Under the pieces are notes generated by a model. It was not told where the DNA came from. It saw only the letters and a program-made list of their open reading frames with translations, and searched no databases. 6,296 bases of DNA, taken from positions 1 through 6,296 of the forward strand of contig CALCHA010000359.1 in NCBI GenBank assembly GCA_937901265.1, given 5' to 3'. Numbering within the stretch: the first letter of the stretch is position 1; each line of letters opens with the position of its first letter. The stretch is from an uncultured Phycisphaerales bacterium. Lineage in GTDB: Bacteria; Planctomycetota; Phycisphaerae; WQYP01. The translations under genes and the position numbers were made by a program. Below are positions 6,238 to 6,296 of this stretch, in pieces.

Positions 6238-6296
6238 TGGGTCGGGGTTTCCCGGCGCGTGGAGGCACGCCAGTTGGGAAAGAGTCGTGGTCGGTG
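6215..6296. other. Upstream region of the kinase gene, no other gene seen
   Basis: From the kinase promoter to the window edge I find no supported coding region, RNA gene or repeat. A short open stretch on the + strand near the right edge is too short to judge. Confidence 0.5.

Noticed and set aside
1..6296. CRISPR arrays, tRNA or rRNA genes, insertion sequences, att sites
   Set aside because: No spaced direct repeats, cloverleaf-like segments, transposase motifs or terminal inverted repeats were seen on either strand.

Overview
The window is a compact, GC-rich piece of a bacterial chromosome with six protein genes and almost no spare DNA. An HtrA-type periplasmic protease, a proton-pumping NADH dehydrogenase subunit (NuoN), a CHAD protein and a small SpoT-like HD protein fit a Gram-negative or otherwise diderm bacterium. 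The gene style, with heavy use of C- or G-ending codons and several starts lacking a Shine-Dalgarno sequence, would suit something like Verrucomicrobiota/Opitutales. That placement is only an impression and needs a homology search. I see no rRNA, tRNA, CRISPR, insertion sequence, phage gene or convincing intrinsic terminator.

Layout from left to right. (1) 1-1187, + strand: the 3' part of an HtrA/DegP serine protease gene, cut by the window edge just before the catalytic His. It has two PDZ domains. (2) 1132-2470, - strand: a two-gene operon in which a CHAD (polyphosphate-binding) gene overlaps a downstream RelA/SpoT-type HD phosphohydrolase gene by 29 nt. The HD gene runs tail-to-tail into htrA with a 56-nt overlap. 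(3) 2471-2516: a 46-bp divergent control region. (4) 2517-3347, + strand: a sugar phosphate isomerase/epimerase with the usual TIM-barrel metal site. (5) 3348-3456: a 109-bp spacer with a possible promoter. (6) 3457-5112, + strand: nuoN, apparently on its own rather than at the end of a nuo operon. (7) 5087-6202, - strand: a PfkB-family carbohydrate kinase overlapping the nuoN 3' end by 26 nt. (8) 6203-6296: the pfkB upstream region with a promoter-like sequence.

The genes do not form one pathway. The most suggestive functional link is the CHAD-HD pair, because CHAD domains bind polyphosphate and the HD family acts on (p)ppGpp-like nucleotides. The HD protein differs from its family at one catalytic acid (HDxxER instead of HDxxED), so its activity is open. 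The isomerase and the kinase are both sugar-related but are separated by nuoN and face opposite ways.

At a larger scale, the + strand is strongly C-rich over G up to about 3.4 kb, whichever strand the gene is on. It is near balance inside nuoN and strongly G-rich beyond about 5 kb. This negative-to-positive GC-skew switch is the most notable non-genic signal. No complete new system is demonstrated here; the findings below are leads of moderate interest.
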